DNA of 18,796 nucleotides from the NCBI GenBank assembly GCA_900756495.1, contig CAAEKI010000044.1, forward strand, positions 1 to 18,796. The letters run 5' to 3'. Position numbers and translations under genes: made by a program. Of this stretch, positions 6,570 through 14,384 are shown piece after piece (position 1 is the stretch's first letter; each line of letters opens with the position of its first letter). Under the pieces are notes generated by a model. The model was not told the DNA's origin. It worked only from the letters and a program-made list of their open reading frames with translations, and ran no database searches. Source of the stretch: an uncultured Oscillospiraceae bacterium (GTDB lineage: Bacteria; Bacillota; Clostridia; Oscillospirales; Oscillospiraceae).

Positions 6570-6599
6570 TTGACCAATATATATTTATAAAGGTATATC
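6570..6599 (+). promoter_or_regulatory. dnaA: Possible second (upstream) dnaA promoter
   Basis: TTGACC (6570-6575) and TATATC (6594-6599) with an 18-base spacer, in an AT-rich stretch. It is weaker than the promoter at 6611-6639 and may be only a by-product of AT richness. Confidence 0.4.
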
Positions 6600-6610
6600 G
6601 ACTAAAAGCG

Positions 6611-6639
6611 TTGCCTCAAGGCCCTTTTTTTGATATAAT
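6611..6639 (+). promoter_or_regulatory. dnaA: dnaA promoter
   Basis: TTGCCT (6611-6616) and a perfect TATAAT (6634-6639), spacer 17. Transcription would start near 6646, giving a leader of about 34 bases. No DnaA box is seen in the 357 bases between rpmH and dnaA, so autoregulation through a box at this promoter is not evident. Apart from the two promoter sets and the rpmH leader I see nothing else in this intergenic stretch. Confidence 0.8.
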
Positions 6640-6679
6640 TATCAAGTTACAAACCGAAGAAAACGAGGTGGACACCACC

Positions 6680-7993
6680 ATGAATGTACCGGCCGATATC
6701 TGGGCTAAAGTTCTCTCTCTGATGGAGAATGACATGACAGCCACCACCATCAATACTTGGTTCGACGACGCTCGGGCTGTGGCACTAGAGGAAAACCGAT
6801 TTATTCTGCATACGCCTTCCAACTTTAAACGGGATATTATCCTTTCAAGATACCTCCCCGCCGTACAAAAGGCTCTACATGAACTCTTCTCTGCTGATTT
6901 TGAAATCACTGTACTGGGAGAAGGTGAGTTGGAGAACTATTCAAAGACGGAAGACACCAGCTTTCTTCCAGGAACAGAGGAATATACCTTTGAACGCTTT
7001 GTCGTAGGTTCCTCCAATAAATTCGCGCATGCTGCCGCCGTCAGTGTCGCTGAAAATCCAGCCAAGAGCTATAATCCGCTCTTTATCTATGGAGAGTCCG
7101 GACTGGGAAAAACACATTTGCTCTACGCCATTGCCCACCGCATCCACCATGACCACCCGGACTATCGGGTCCTCTATATCAAAGGCGACTCCTTTACCAA
7201 CGAGCTCATCCAAGCGATTCGTGAGGGGCGAAATCAGGAGTTCCGGGAGAAATACCGCTTTGCCGATGTCTTCCTGATGGATGACGTTCAATTTATTGCC
7301 GGCAAAGAGAGCAGCCAGGAGGAGATGTTCCATACCTTCAACTCTCTCTATGAGGCAGGACGACAGATCGTCTTTACCGCAGATCGTCCGCCAAAGGAAA
7401 TGCTGCGCCTGGACGACCGGCTGAAGACCCGCTTTGAATGGGGCCTGCCTGTCGACATCCAGCCGCCTGACTATGAGACGCGGGTGGCCATCATCAAAAA
7501 TAAAGCCATCCGGCGCGGAATGAATCTGCCAGACCCTGTTTTACAGTACATTGCAGAAAATATCACCTCTAATGTGCGTCAAATAGAGGGGACCGTCAAC
7601 AAAATTCTCGCCTTTCAGGAACTGATGGGAGAGAGCGTGGATGTGGACACCGTCATCCGCGCGATGCGGGACATGCTAAAGGACAAGGCAGATTTTCTGC
7701 CTTCCTCGGACGTCATTATTGAAGAAGTGAGCAAATTCTATGGTATTGAGGCAGATGCCATACGAGGACAGGGCCGAACAAAGGATACCGCGCTGGCCAG
7801 ACAGATCGCCATGTATCAGATCCGCCGCATCACAACCCTCTCCCTGAAGGAGATCGGCAGGGAGTTTGATAACCGGGATCATACCACCGTCATGCACTCC
7901 ATAGAGCGAATTGAAAAATTGATCAAAACCAACCCGGAAATAGCAGAGGTGATCAAGGATATTAACGCCAACATCAACGCCCGGTATGAATAA
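6680..7993 (+). CDS. dnaA: Chromosomal replication initiator protein DnaA
   Basis: A 437-residue AAA+ ATPase that binds DnaA boxes and opens the origin. Domain I (about 1-80) starts MNVPADIWAKVL with the typical W-F segment TWFDDARA. Domain II is short. Domain III starts near YTFERFVVGSSN; Walker A is G138-ESGLGKTH, Walker B is F198-L-M-D-D202. Domain IV ends with the DNA-binding signature N398-RDHTTVMHS, where the asparagine replaces the more usual glycine. The ATG at 6680 was chosen because the family starts here and GAGGTGG lies about 10 bases upstream; an in-frame GTG at 6668 is overlapped by that site. The frame is open far upstream (to 5873), but that part is antisense to rnpA and rpmH and is not coding. 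Length is normal for Clostridia. Confidence 0.98.
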   Translation: MNVPADIWAKVLSLMENDMTATTINTWFDDARAVALEENRFILHTPSNFKRDIILSRYLPAVQKALHELFSADFEITVLGEGELENYSKTEDTSFLPGTEEYTFERFVVGSSNKFAHAAAVSVAENPAKSYNPLFIYGESGLGKTHLLYAIAHRIHHDHPDYRVLYIKGDSFTNELIQAIREGRNQEFREKYRFADVFLMDDVQFIAGKESSQEEMFHTFNSLYEAGRQIVFTADRPPKEMLRLDDRLKTRFEWGLPVDIQPPDYETRVAIIKNKAIRRGMNLPDPVLQYIAENITSNVRQIEGTVNKILAFQELMGESVDVDTVIRAMRDMLKDKADFLPSSDVIIEEVSKFYGIEADAIRGQGRTKDTALARQIAMYQIRRITTLSLKEIGREFDNRDHTTVMHSIERIEKLIKTNPEIAEVIKDINANINARYE

Positions 7994-8006
7994 ATCAGTC
8001 GGTCCG

Positions 8007-8015
8007 TTTTCCACA
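8007..8015 (+). promoter_or_regulatory. DnaA box 1
   Basis: TTTTCCACA, exact copy of the local consensus, 14 bases after the dnaA stop. Confidence 0.85.
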
Positions 8016-8044
8016 TAGTTATGTGAATATCCCCCACCTCTCTC

Positions 8045-8053
8045 TGTGGAAAA
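8045..8053 (-). promoter_or_regulatory. DnaA box 2
   Basis: TGTGGAAAA on the plus strand, the reverse complement of TTTTCCACA. Confidence 0.85.
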
Positions 8054-8072
8054 CCATTCAGTTATATGCCCG

Positions 8073-8081
8073 CGTGGAAAA
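8073..8081 (-). promoter_or_regulatory. DnaA box 3 (one mismatch)
   Basis: CGTGGAAAA on the plus strand, reading TTTTCCACG on the minus strand, one change at the last base. Confidence 0.6.
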
Positions 8082-8090
8082 ACCTCTTCT

Positions 8091-8099
8091 TTTTCCACA
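8091..8099 (+). promoter_or_regulatory. DnaA box 4
   Basis: TTTTCCACA, exact; 10 bases after box 3 and in the opposite orientation. Confidence 0.85.
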
Positions 8100-8145
8100 C
8101 GCCCTGTGGACGCGCAATTCCTTTTCTCTCAACTGTTTGCGCTTG

Positions 8146-8154
8146 TTTTCCACA
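8146..8154 (+). promoter_or_regulatory. DnaA box 5, nearest the unwinding region
   Basis: TTTTCCACA, exact; followed by TTATTTTTCCCTACGGC and the TTA-CTA-TTA stretch. Confidence 0.85.
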
Positions 8155-8171
8155 TTATTTTTCCCTACGGC

Positions 8172-8180
8172 TTACTATTA
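8172..8180 (+). promoter_or_regulatory. DnaA-trio-like element at the origin unwinding site
   Basis: TTA CTA TTA, three repeats fitting the complement of the 3'-(G/A)A(T/A)-5' DnaA-trio known from Bacillus. A GC-rich cluster lies between it and DnaA box 5, in the same order as in the Bacillus unwinding system. The distance to the box (17 bases) is longer than usual, so the call is tentative. Confidence 0.5.
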
Positions 8181-8247
8181 CGATCTAAATTACCTCTCCT
8201 CTCCTAATGGAGCAAAAAAAGAGATATAGAAAGGCTGGTGTCAACCG

Positions 8248-9360
8248 ATGAAATTTTCCTGTGAAAAGGCGCTTCTTCAATCTGCAATTTCTACAGCCTC
8301 CCGCGCTGTAGCGCCTAAAAGTTCCATCCCTGCATTGGAAGGAATTCTGCTGGAGGCGGAAAAAGAACTGCGCCTCACCGGCTACAACTTGGAAACTGGA
8401 ATTCGCACCACTGTTCCTGCCGATATCCAGTCAGGCGGTACGCTTGTGTTAGGGGCCCGGCTCTTTGGAGATATCATCCGCAAACTCCCTGATGATATTG
8501 TCTTTTTTGAAACAAACGGCTATACCGTTCATATCAAATGCGGACTTAGTGAATTTAATATCCTAGGCACAGATCCGGATGAATTTCCTGAACTGCCTGC
8601 CGTAGAATATCAGAATTCTTTTTCTGTACCGCAAAATACACTCAAATCCATGATTGCACAGACGCTGTTTGCGGTCAGCGACAATGAAAGCCGCCCGATT
8701 CACACAGGTTCGCTCTTTGAAATTGACGATACCGGTCTTACCATCGTCTCGGTAGACGGTTATCGCCTGGCCTTGCGCCACGAGGTAATTGATAGTAAAG
8801 AAGGGGCCTCCTCCTTTTCGTTTGTCGTGCCAGGTGCTGCCCTCTCCGAGGTGGAAAAAATCTGCAGTGATGTGGACGACACCCTCACAGTCACACAGGG
8901 AGCCCGCCATATTATGTTTAAGATTGGCACCACCATGTTGGTGTCCCGCCGCTTAGAAGGAGAGTTTCTGGCCTACCGTCAGGCTATTCCCAGAAACAAC
9001 ACCATCAAAGTTGAGGGTGATACCCGAACATTGCTCTCTTCCATTGACCGTGTTTCCCTTATCATCAGCGATAAATTAAAAAGCCCGCTGCGCTGCGTAT
9101 TTGGCGACCAGGTACTGCGTATCAGTACAAAAACCGCCATCGGGGACGCAAACGACCAATGTGGGATTGATGGAGACGGCGGTGGCCTCGAAATTGGCTT
9201 TAACAACAGATATTTGATGGATGCGCTCAAAGCAGCTCCTGCCGACCGGGTTCGGCTGGAGCTGACTACTGGAGTGTCTCCCTGTGTCATACTTCCTGCA
9301 GAGGGAGTAGAAAACTTTCTCTATATGGTGCTTCCTGTCCGTTTGAAGGCAGGCGAATAA
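8248..9360 (+). CDS. dnaN: DNA polymerase III beta subunit (sliding clamp)
   Basis: A 370-residue protein forming the ring-shaped clamp that tethers DNA polymerase III and many repair proteins to DNA. It starts MKFSCEKALLQSAISTASRAV, has the early motif SSIPALEGILLEA, the domain II motif SRPIHTGSLFEI with VDGYRLALR, and ends ENFLYMVLPVRL, the conserved C-terminal clamp ending that helps form the partner-binding pocket. Three clamp domains of about 120 residues fit the length. No GGAGG is present; AGAAAGG, which matches the far end of the anti-Shine-Dalgarno pairing, lies 13 bases before the ATG. Its own promoter, if any, must lie inside oriC; I could not define one. Confidence 0.98.
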   Translation: MKFSCEKALLQSAISTASRAVAPKSSIPALEGILLEAEKELRLTGYNLETGIRTTVPADIQSGGTLVLGARLFGDIIRKLPDDIVFFETNGYTVHIKCGLSEFNILGTDPDEFPELPAVEYQNSFSVPQNTLKSMIAQTLFAVSDNESRPIHTGSLFEIDDTGLTIVSVDGYRLALRHEVIDSKEGASSFSFVVPGAALSEVEKICSDVDDTLTVTQGARHIMFKIGTTMLVSRRLEGEFLAYRQAIPRNNTIKVEGDTRTLLSSIDRVSLIISDKLKSPLRCVFGDQVLRISTKTAIGDANDQCGIDGDGGGLEIGFNNRYLMDALKAAPADRVRLELTTGVSPCVILPAEGVENFLYMVLPVRLKAGE

Positions 9361-9384
9361 AAAACAAGTTGAAGCGAGGTAACT

Positions 9385-9816
9385 ATGGAAATAAGACCCT
9401 ATCTCCGTTCTCCCCACTTTTATGAGACCGACGGAATGAATATCGTTCATCATGCCAACTACATCCATTGGATGGAAGAGGCAAGAGTCGATTTTATGAG
9501 TCAGATGGGGTTTGGATATGACAGAACTGTGGAAGAGGGCATTGATCTCGCCCTTGTCTCTCTATCGTGTCATTACTGCTCGATGACACACTTTGGGGAA
9601 ACGGTGCGGATTCAACTGTCCATCGACCGGCTGACCCCTGCACGGGTAACGGTATCCTATCGGATGGAAGATGCCGCTACAGGAGAATTACGATGCGAGG
9701 CCATGAGTGAGCACTGTTTTTTCAGTCGTGCAAAGGGTCGGCCTGTTGCATTGAAACGGGACCTGCCGGAACTGTATCAGAAATTTCAGGCGCTCTGTAA
9801 ACAGCAGAAGGAATGA
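9385..9816 (+). CDS. Acyl-CoA thioesterase, hot-dog fold (4HBT / YbgC-like)
   Basis: A 143-residue protein of the 4-hydroxybenzoyl-CoA thioesterase family, which hydrolyses acyl-CoA thioesters in the cytoplasm. The active-site segment is [24 protein letters not shown]16 fits the catalytic aspartate, although the glycine common two residues before the V-H/Y-H step is an asparagine (N19). Strand motifs TVSYRMED and [10 protein letters not shown] follow. GCGAGGT lies 4-5 bases before the ATG. It starts 24 bases after dnaN and its stop overlaps an upstream in-frame ATG of yaaA, so it is in the same transcript. A thioesterase has no obvious link to replication; the substrate is unknown. Confidence 0.88.
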   Translation: MEIRPYLRSPHFYETDGMNIVHHANYIHWMEEARVDFMSQMGFGYDRTVEEGIDLALVSLSCHYCSMTHFGETVRIQLSIDRLTPARVTVSYRMEDAATGELRCEAMSEHCFFSRAKGRPVALKRDLPELYQKFQALCKQQKE

Positions 9817-9827
9817 GAGGAATCGTG

Positions 9828-10040
9828 ATGGAGAGCAGACATATCCAGATCAGCACTGACTTTATCAAGCTTGACGCACTGCTGAAATTTGCCGGCATCT
9901 GTGAGACCGGTGGACTGGCTAAGGAGGCAGTTCAGGCAGGAGAAGTATTTGTAAACGGGGAGCTGTGCACCATGCGGGGCAAAAAAATAAGACCCGGCGA
10001 CAAGGTGGATATTTCAGGAATTCAGTTGGTCGTGACATGA
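9828..10040 (+). CDS. yaaA: S4-domain RNA-binding protein YaaA
   Basis: A 70-residue single S4-domain protein: [20 protein letters not shown], then EVFVNGE and RPGDKVDI, the usual S4 pattern of a helix pair and a V-N-G turn. In Bacillus the homologous gene also sits between dnaN and recF; it is thought to bind RNA, possibly in ribosome assembly. ATG at 9828 was chosen because AGAGGA lies 6 bases upstream; an in-frame ATG at 9813 is inside the thioesterase stop overlap and has no site. The stop overlaps the recF start (ATGA at 10037-10040). Confidence 0.9.
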   Translation: MESRHIQISTDFIKLDALLKFAGICETGGLAKEAVQAGEVFVNGELCTMRGKKIRPGDKVDISGIQLVVT

Positions 10041-11143
10041 TAGTCAACGAAATTATGTTGGATTTTTTCCGCAACTATGTCCATCTGGAGGTGCACTTTT
10101 CCCCCGGTGTAAACTTAATCTATGGGGAGAATGCTCAGGGGAAAACCAACCTGCTGGAGGCGATCGCGTATTTGTCAACGGCTGCATCCCACCGCGCCCG
10201 TTATGATAGGGAGCTGATTCACTTTGGGGTGGATCACGCTTTTGTAAAGGGAGAGGTCGTCTCTCGAAAGAGAAATTTTTCGCTGGAAGCCCGTCTGTCA
10301 AGGGGGACACGGCGTCAGCTTTTTGCAAATGGGGTAAAGCTGAAGACGGCCGAAGGGCTCTCTGGTATCTTGAATACGGTCCTCTTCTGTCCTGAGGATC
10401 TCTATCTGATTCGAGAGGGGGCGGCGGCGCGGCGCCGGTTTTTGGATGAATGTATCTGTCAGCTCCGGCCGAAGTATGCAGCCGCGCTGACGGAATACCG
10501 CAAGCTTTACGACCATAAAACCCGTATACTGAAAGATTGGGAGGAAAAGCCGTCTCTGTTGGATACCCTGGATGAGTTTAATCTCCGCATGGCACAGACT
10601 GGGGCGGTGCTTATTCACTATAGAGCACATTTTATTCGCCGTTTAAAGGAGACGACGCCACCCATACACCGGGCGTTTTCCGGCGGGCGTGAAACGCTGG
10701 AGCTGACCTATGAGACCGTAAAGACGGTGCATGACCCAGAAGCGCCGCCGCGGGAGATCTTATCTGCCCTGTTGGAGCATCAGGAAACCCACCGGCGAGC
10801 GGAACTGGAGGCCCGTCAATGTCTTACCGGTCCTCATAAGGACGATTTAGCGGTGATAATTGACGGACAGAGCGCCAAAATGTTTGCATCTCAGGGACAG
10901 ACCCGTACGGCGGCCCTCTCGCTGAAGCTGGCTTCCCGGGAAATTTTTCAGAAAGAGACCGGTGAGTGGCCGGTTTTGCTGCTGGATGATGTGCTGTCTG
11001 AGCTGGATGAACGCCGGCGTGCGTTTGTTTTGAGCCGTATTGAGGGGGGACAGGTATTTATTACCAGCTGTGAAGCGGTATGTCCTGATGACCTTGGTAT
11101 TGGAAAAAAAATATGCATTCATAATGGAGCGATTGCCACATAG
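10037..11143 (+). CDS. recF: DNA replication and repair protein RecF
   Basis: A 368-residue SMC-like ATPase that helps load RecA at gapped DNA. Walker A is G30-ENAQGKTN. The middle has [24 protein letters not shown], a RecF hallmark. The ABC signature is S285[14 protein letters not shown] and Walker B is [12 protein letters not shown] (D317, D318, with E322 and D324 after). The start ATG overlaps the yaaA stop by 4 bases, so translation is coupled. The frame is open upstream, but that part is covered by yaaA. Length is typical. Confidence 0.97.
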   Translation: MIVNEIMLDFFRNYVHLEVHFSPGVNLIYGENAQGKTNLLEAIAYLSTAASHRARYDRELIHFGVDHAFVKGEVVSRKRNFSLEARLSRGTRRQLFANGVKLKTAEGLSGILNTVLFCPEDLYLIREGAAARRRFLDECICQLRPKYAAALTEYRKLYDHKTRILKDWEEKPSLLDTLDEFNLRMAQTGAVLIHYRAHFIRRLKETTPPIHRAFSGGRETLELTYETVKTVHDPEAPPREILSALLEHQETHRRAELEARQCLTGPHKDDLAVIIDGQSAKMFASQGQTRTAALSLKLASREIFQKETGEWPVLLLDDVLSELDERRRAFVLSRIEGGQVFITSCEAVCPDDLGIGKKICIHNGAIAT

Positions 11144-11158
11144 TCAGGAGGTCGGCCC

Positions 11159-11461
11159 ATGCCAATTATAATTGGCCTCATCTGCCTGTTTCCACTTTTA
11201 ATAGGCGTCGTTGTTCAGTATCTTGTGCAGCGCCTGCTTCAGAAAAGGCTGCTGCGTCTGATTCCAACCGGCTGTGGAACTGCCGTAACAATACTGGTGG
11301 CGGTTGCACGTTGGCATATATGGACGTCGGAAGAAGTATCGCCGCTGACGCAGATTCTTTTTATTCCAATGCTGCCGGCAGTTTTTTATTTTGTGGGGCT
11401 GTTTCTGGGGCGCAGACTATATAAACGGCTGTGGGATCCCAGGGTGGTGAATGAAAAATAG
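11159..11461 (+). CDS. Small membrane protein, three predicted segments, function unknown
   Basis: A 100-residue hydrophobic protein not recognised. Membrane segments are predicted at about 2-25 (IIIGLICLFPLLIGVVV), 38-55 and 65-85 (FIPMLPAVFYFVGLFLG), with basic stretches (QRLLQKRLLRL, RRLYKRLW) after the first and third segments, favouring a cytoplasmic location for those loops. AGGAGGTC lies 7 bases before the ATG. It begins 15 bases after recF and ends just before the next gene's ribosome-binding site, so it is within the recF transcript. Confidence 0.75.
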   Translation: MPIIIGLICLFPLLIGVVVQYLVQRLLQKRLLRLIPTGCGTAVTILVAVARWHIWTSEEVSPLTQILFIPMLPAVFYFVGLFLGRRLYKRLWDPRVVNEK

Positions 11462-11474
11462 AAGGAGTATGGCA

Positions 11475-11996
11475 ATGGATAAAAAGAAAAAGCGCCTCAT
11501 TGATCTTTGTATCGTGGCAGTCATTGTTGTGGTTGTAATAATCCTGGTAATCTCACTCCGGCCCAAAATTGAGACAGAGACCATTACCGACAGTGCAGTG
11601 ATTCTCGCCGAAATGCCGGATTTGGCTCTCTCAGAAGCAGATCGCGCAATGGCGGAATCACTGTTGGAAGATTCGGAGATAAAGGAAATTCTGACTGATG
11701 AGGAAGGGGCCCAGGAACAGGTTGACTTGGAGATTGCATTGGGACAAAAAATTTGCGGGGATTATCTGCCTGAAGGGGCGGAAGTAACAGCCCTTGCCGT
11801 ACAAAAAGAGACCGTATATCTCTCTTATGAGGAGGGGACAGAAAGAAGGACCCTTATGGTAGTTGGGACGAATGGAGAGATTTACAAGGCAATTGGACTA
11901 TACGAAGTGGATGAAGACGGCAGCGCGTCTGTGAAAGCCTTGTATGAAAATCAAAATGATGAGGAGTATGCCAAGAGTGCAGTGGTAAAGGGCTAG
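11475..11996 (+). CDS. Membrane-anchored extracytoplasmic protein, function unknown
   Basis: A 173-residue protein not recognised. Residues 2-7 are lysine- and arginine-rich, residues 9-28 are a strongly hydrophobic anchor (VAVIVVVVIILVISL), and the rest is acidic and soluble (AEMPDLALSEADRAMAE, YLSYEEGTERRTLMVVG), so it should be held outside the cytoplasm by its N-terminus. The two YLSYEEG and LMVVGTNGEIYKA strands suggest a small beta domain. GAAGGAG at 11461-11467 fits the ATG at 11475 (7-base spacing); the ATG at 11469 is too close and the one at 11451 lies inside the previous gene. The stop of the preceding gene overlaps the ribosome-binding site by one base. Confidence 0.75.
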   Translation: MDKKKKRLIDLCIVAVIVVVVIILVISLRPKIETETITDSAVILAEMPDLALSEADRAMAESLLEDSEIKEILTDEEGAQEQVDLEIALGQKICGDYLPEGAEVTALAVQKETVYLSYEEGTERRTLMVVGTNGEIYKAIGLYEVDEDGSASVKALYENQNDEEYAKSAVVKG

Positions 11997-12017
11997 GCGG
12001 AAAAAAGAACGCTTTAT

Positions 12018-12060
12018 CCAGATACGGGCTGAAATCAAAACCAGCGCAGAAGCCGTCTGG
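12018..12060 (+). other. Imperfect stem-loop in the remB leader
   Basis: CCAGA-TA-CG-G-GCT (12018-12030) can pair with AGCCGTCTGG (12051-12060) as about 10 bp with small bulges and a 20-base loop. There is no U run. It lies in the 100 bases between the membrane protein stop and remB, where I see no clear promoter. Confidence 0.25.
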
Positions 12061-12096
12061 AGGGAGAAACTTGTCATCATCAGGAGCAGCGTGTAT

Positions 12097-12357
12097 ATGT
12101 ATCTGCATTTAGGTCAATCAGTTGTGGTTCCACAGAGAGACATCATAGGTATTTTTGACTTGGATACGACAACGGCCTCTCAACTGACCCGCCACTTTTT
12201 AGAGCGGGCAGAGAGAGAGGGAGGTGTGGTGGATGTGTCAATGGATCTGCCAAAATCCTTTGTTCTGTGTCAGTCGGAGCTGGGTATGCTGGTCTATCTG
12301 TCTCAGCTTTCCGCCGCTACGCTGCGGGGACGGGCGGAGAACAACAGTTTTGAATAA
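12097..12357 (+). CDS. remB: Extracellular matrix regulator RemB (DUF370)
   Basis: An 86-residue protein starting [20 protein letters not shown], followed by [19 protein letters not shown] and PKSFVLC, the RemB/DUF370 pattern. In Bacillus RemB is needed for biofilm matrix gene expression together with the related DNA-binding RemA. The ATG at 12097 matches family N-termini and has AGGAG 10 bases upstream; a GTG at 12091 would add V-Y but leaves only 4 bases. A position between recF and gyrB is common in Clostridia. Confidence 0.9.
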   Translation: MYLHLGQSVVVPQRDIIGIFDLDTTTASQLTRHFLERAEREGGVVDVSMDLPKSFVLCQSELGMLVYLSQLSAATLRGRAENNSFE

Positions 12358-12373
12358 AAAAGACAGGGGACGT

Positions 12374-12400
12374 GGCGCTGGCGGTATCTGGCCGTGCGCC
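12374..12400 (+). other. Stem-loop in the gyrB leader
   Basis: GGCGC (12374-12378) and CGG (12382-12384) pair with CCG (12392-12394) and GCGCC (12396-12400), with small bulges and a 7-base loop. No U run follows. It lies between remB and gyrB, 25 bases before the gyrB start, and could affect gyrB translation or be a processing site. Confidence 0.3.
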
Positions 12401-12425
12401 GGTTCCAACGGAGGGTAAAGCATTT

Positions 12426-14372
12426 ATGGAAGCGTTTGAGAATCATCCAACCCAGGTGGAACACGAGTATGGCGGGTCGGAAATTCAGGTTCTGGAGGGC
12501 CTGGAAGCCGTCAGAAAGCGGCCTGGCATGTATATCGGGTCCACCTCTACCTCCGGGCTTCACCACTTGGTATACGAAATCGTGGATAACGCCATTGACG
12601 AAGCCCTGGCCGGGTATTGTGATGAAATAAACGTCATCATCAAAGAGGGTGACGTAATTACTGTCACAGATAATGGGCGAGGGATCCCGGTGGATGTTCA
12701 GCCTCAGACCGGGCTTCCCGCATTGGAGGTCGTCTTCACGATTCTCCATGCCGGTGGAAAATTCGGCGGCGGCGGCTATAAAGTGTCCGGCGGACTTCAC
12801 GGGGTAGGCGCCAGTGTGGTAAACGCCTTGAGTGAGTGGCTGGAGGTTCAGGTACACAAGGATGGTAAAATCTATGAGATGAAGTTTGCCCGGGGAAAGG
12901 TAACCCAGCCTATAACTGTGGTGGGGGAGACCGAGAAGCATGGAACCGTGGTTACCTTTAAGCCCGACCCTGAGATGTTTACCGATACTACGGTATATGA
13001 TTACGAGATCCTCCATACCCGAATGCGGGAAGAGGCATTTCTGAACGCTGGGCTGCGGATCCATACCATTGATGAACGGCCCGGTAAGGAGCAGCACGAC
13101 GATATGTGCTATGAGGGCGGCATCCGGGAGTTTGTGACGTGGGTAAACCGAAAAAAGACGCCCCTTCACCCTCAGGTAATCTATATGGCCGGACAAAAGG
13201 ACGGCTCAATGGCAGAGCTTGCGCTCCAGTACAATGAGGACAGCTACAGTGAGATGATTCTCTCCTTTGCCAACAATGTGCATACTCCGGAGGGAGGTAT
13301 GCATGAGGAGGGGTTTAAGCGCGCCCTGACCGCCACGCTAAACAACTACGGCAGACAGAAGGGAATACTCAAAGAGGGAGACGAGATTAAGGGCGAGGAT
13401 TACCGGGAAGGCCTTACCTGTGTCATATCGGTGAAACTTACCGACGCCCAGTTTGAGGGACAGACCAAAGCCAAGCTGGGCAACAGTGAGATCCGTACCC
13501 TGGTAAACGGCGTAGTCTCCGATAAGCTGGCAGAATTTTTAGAGGAGAACCCAGCAGTAGGTAAGGCAATTCTCGATAAGGCACTCACGGCATCCAGAGC
13601 GAGGGAGGCCGCGCGAAAGGCCCGGGAGTCCATCCGCAGAAAAACCGCGTTGGGCGGAGCCGCTATGCCAGACAAGCTGAGGGACTGTAATGAGGCCAAC
13701 CCTGAACTCACCGAGATTTATATCGTCGAGGGTGATTCGGCCGGAGGCTCTGCCACGCAGGGCCGTGATTCGCGCTTCCAGGCCATACTCCCTCTGTGGG
13801 GAAAGATGCTCAATGTTGAAAAGGCGCGCGCTGATAAGGTCTATGGGAATGACAAGCTGCAGCCTGTGATTACAGCCCTGGGCGCCGGCATTGGAGAGGA
13901 ATTTGATGTTAACAAGCTTCGCTATCACAAGATCATAATCATGGCCGATGCTGATGTGGACGGCGCGCATATCAGAACCTTGTTATTGACGTTCTTTTTT
14001 CGCTTTATGCGGCCCCTTATCGAGCAGGGCTATGTCTATGCGGCTGTACCTCCTCTTTATAAGCTGACCAGGGGGAAAACGACACGGGTAGCCTTTTCTG
14101 ACGAAGAGCGTGATCAGGTTTCCGCTGAATTGAGAGGCGATAATCCAAACGCCAAGGTGGATATCAGCCGTTATAAGGGCTTGGGTGAGATGGATCCTCA
14201 CGAGCTGTGGGAGACGACCATGGACCCTGAAAAGCGTACCCTGAAGCGGATTGAACTGGACGACGCCGTTTTGGCCGACGAGACCTTTACAGTCCTCATG
14301 GGCGAGAAGGTGGAGCCCCGGAAGGAGTTTATTGAGAAAAACGCCAAGTACGCTGTCAACCTGGACTACTAG
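12426..14372 (+). CDS. gyrB: DNA gyrase subunit B
   Basis: A 648-residue type IIA topoisomerase ATPase subunit that, with GyrA, introduces negative supercoils. The GHKL ATPase site is visible as [22 protein letters not shown] and [15 protein letters not shown]. The TOPRIM metal site has E435-GDSAGGSA and D508-A-D510-V-D512-G. YKGLGEM is the C-terminal GyrB signature. The N-terminus [20 protein letters not shown] is canonical, and ATG at 12426 with GGAGGG 10 bases upstream was chosen over an in-frame GTG at 12372. The usual lysine of the quinolone region of E. coli (K447) is a tryptophan in [13 protein letters not shown], a form that is common in Clostridia as far as I know. Confidence 0.97.
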   Translation: MEAFENHPTQVEHEYGGSEIQVLEGLEAVRKRPGMYIGSTSTSGLHHLVYEIVDNAIDEALAGYCDEINVIIKEGDVITVTDNGRGIPVDVQPQTGLPALEVVFTILHAGGKFGGGGYKVSGGLHGVGASVVNALSEWLEVQVHKDGKIYEMKFARGKVTQPITVVGETEKHGTVVTFKPDPEMFTDTTVYDYEILHTRMREEAFLNAGLRIHTIDERPGKEQHDDMCYEGGIREFVTWVNRKKTPLHPQVIYMAGQKDGSMAELALQYNEDSYSEMILSFANNVHTPEGGMHEEGFKRALTATLNNYGRQKGILKEGDEIKGEDYREGLTCVISVKLTDAQFEGQTKAKLGNSEIRTLVNGVVSDKLAEFLEENPAVGKAILDKALTASRAREAARKARESIRRKTALGGAAMPDKLRDCNEANPELTEIYIVEGDSAGGSATQGRDSRFQAILPLWGKMLNVEKARADKVYGNDKLQPVITALGAGIGEEFDVNKLRYHKIIIMADADVDGAHIRTLLLTFFFRFMRPLIEQGYVYAAVPPLYKLTRGKTTRVAFSDEERDQVSAELRGDNPNAKVDISRYKGLGEMDPHELWETTMDPEKRTLKRIELDDAVLADETFTVLMGEKVEPRKEFIEKNAKYAVNLDY

Positions 14373-14384
14373 AGGAGGCGGACA

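Larger units (their letters stand above)
7994..8247. other. oriC: Replication origin oriC (dnaA-dnaN intergenic region)
   Basis: This 254-base gap contains four exact TTTTCCACA boxes (8007-8015 plus, 8045-8053 minus, 8091-8099 plus, 8146-8154 plus) and one single-mismatch box (8073-8081 minus, TTTTCCACG). A partial TGTGGAC at 8105-8111 may be a weak site. A small inverted repeat CACATA-GT-TATGTG spans 8012-8025. The last box is followed by an AT-rich tract, a GC-rich CCCTACGGC, and a TTACTATTA stretch. Genes on both sides point away from this region, as expected for leading-strand genes diverging from an origin. Confidence 0.9.

Noticed and set aside
5873..6679. Long upstream extension of the dnaA frame (to 5873), which would give a 706-residue protein
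   Set aside because: It runs antisense through rnpA and rpmH and through the promoters; DnaA homology and the ribosome-binding site start at 6680.
12013..12021. TTTATCCAG, near a DnaA box, upstream of remB
   Set aside because: It ends CAG rather than CACA and stands alone; likely chance.
12303..13196. 297-residue minus-strand frame opposite gyrB
   Set aside because: It overlaps the conserved GyrB ATPase region; a shadow of its codon use.
13786..13815. Tryptophan in GyrB at the E. coli Lys447 position as a resistance change
   Set aside because: The [13 protein letters not shown] form is, to my knowledge, ordinary in Clostridia, so it is not evidence of selection.
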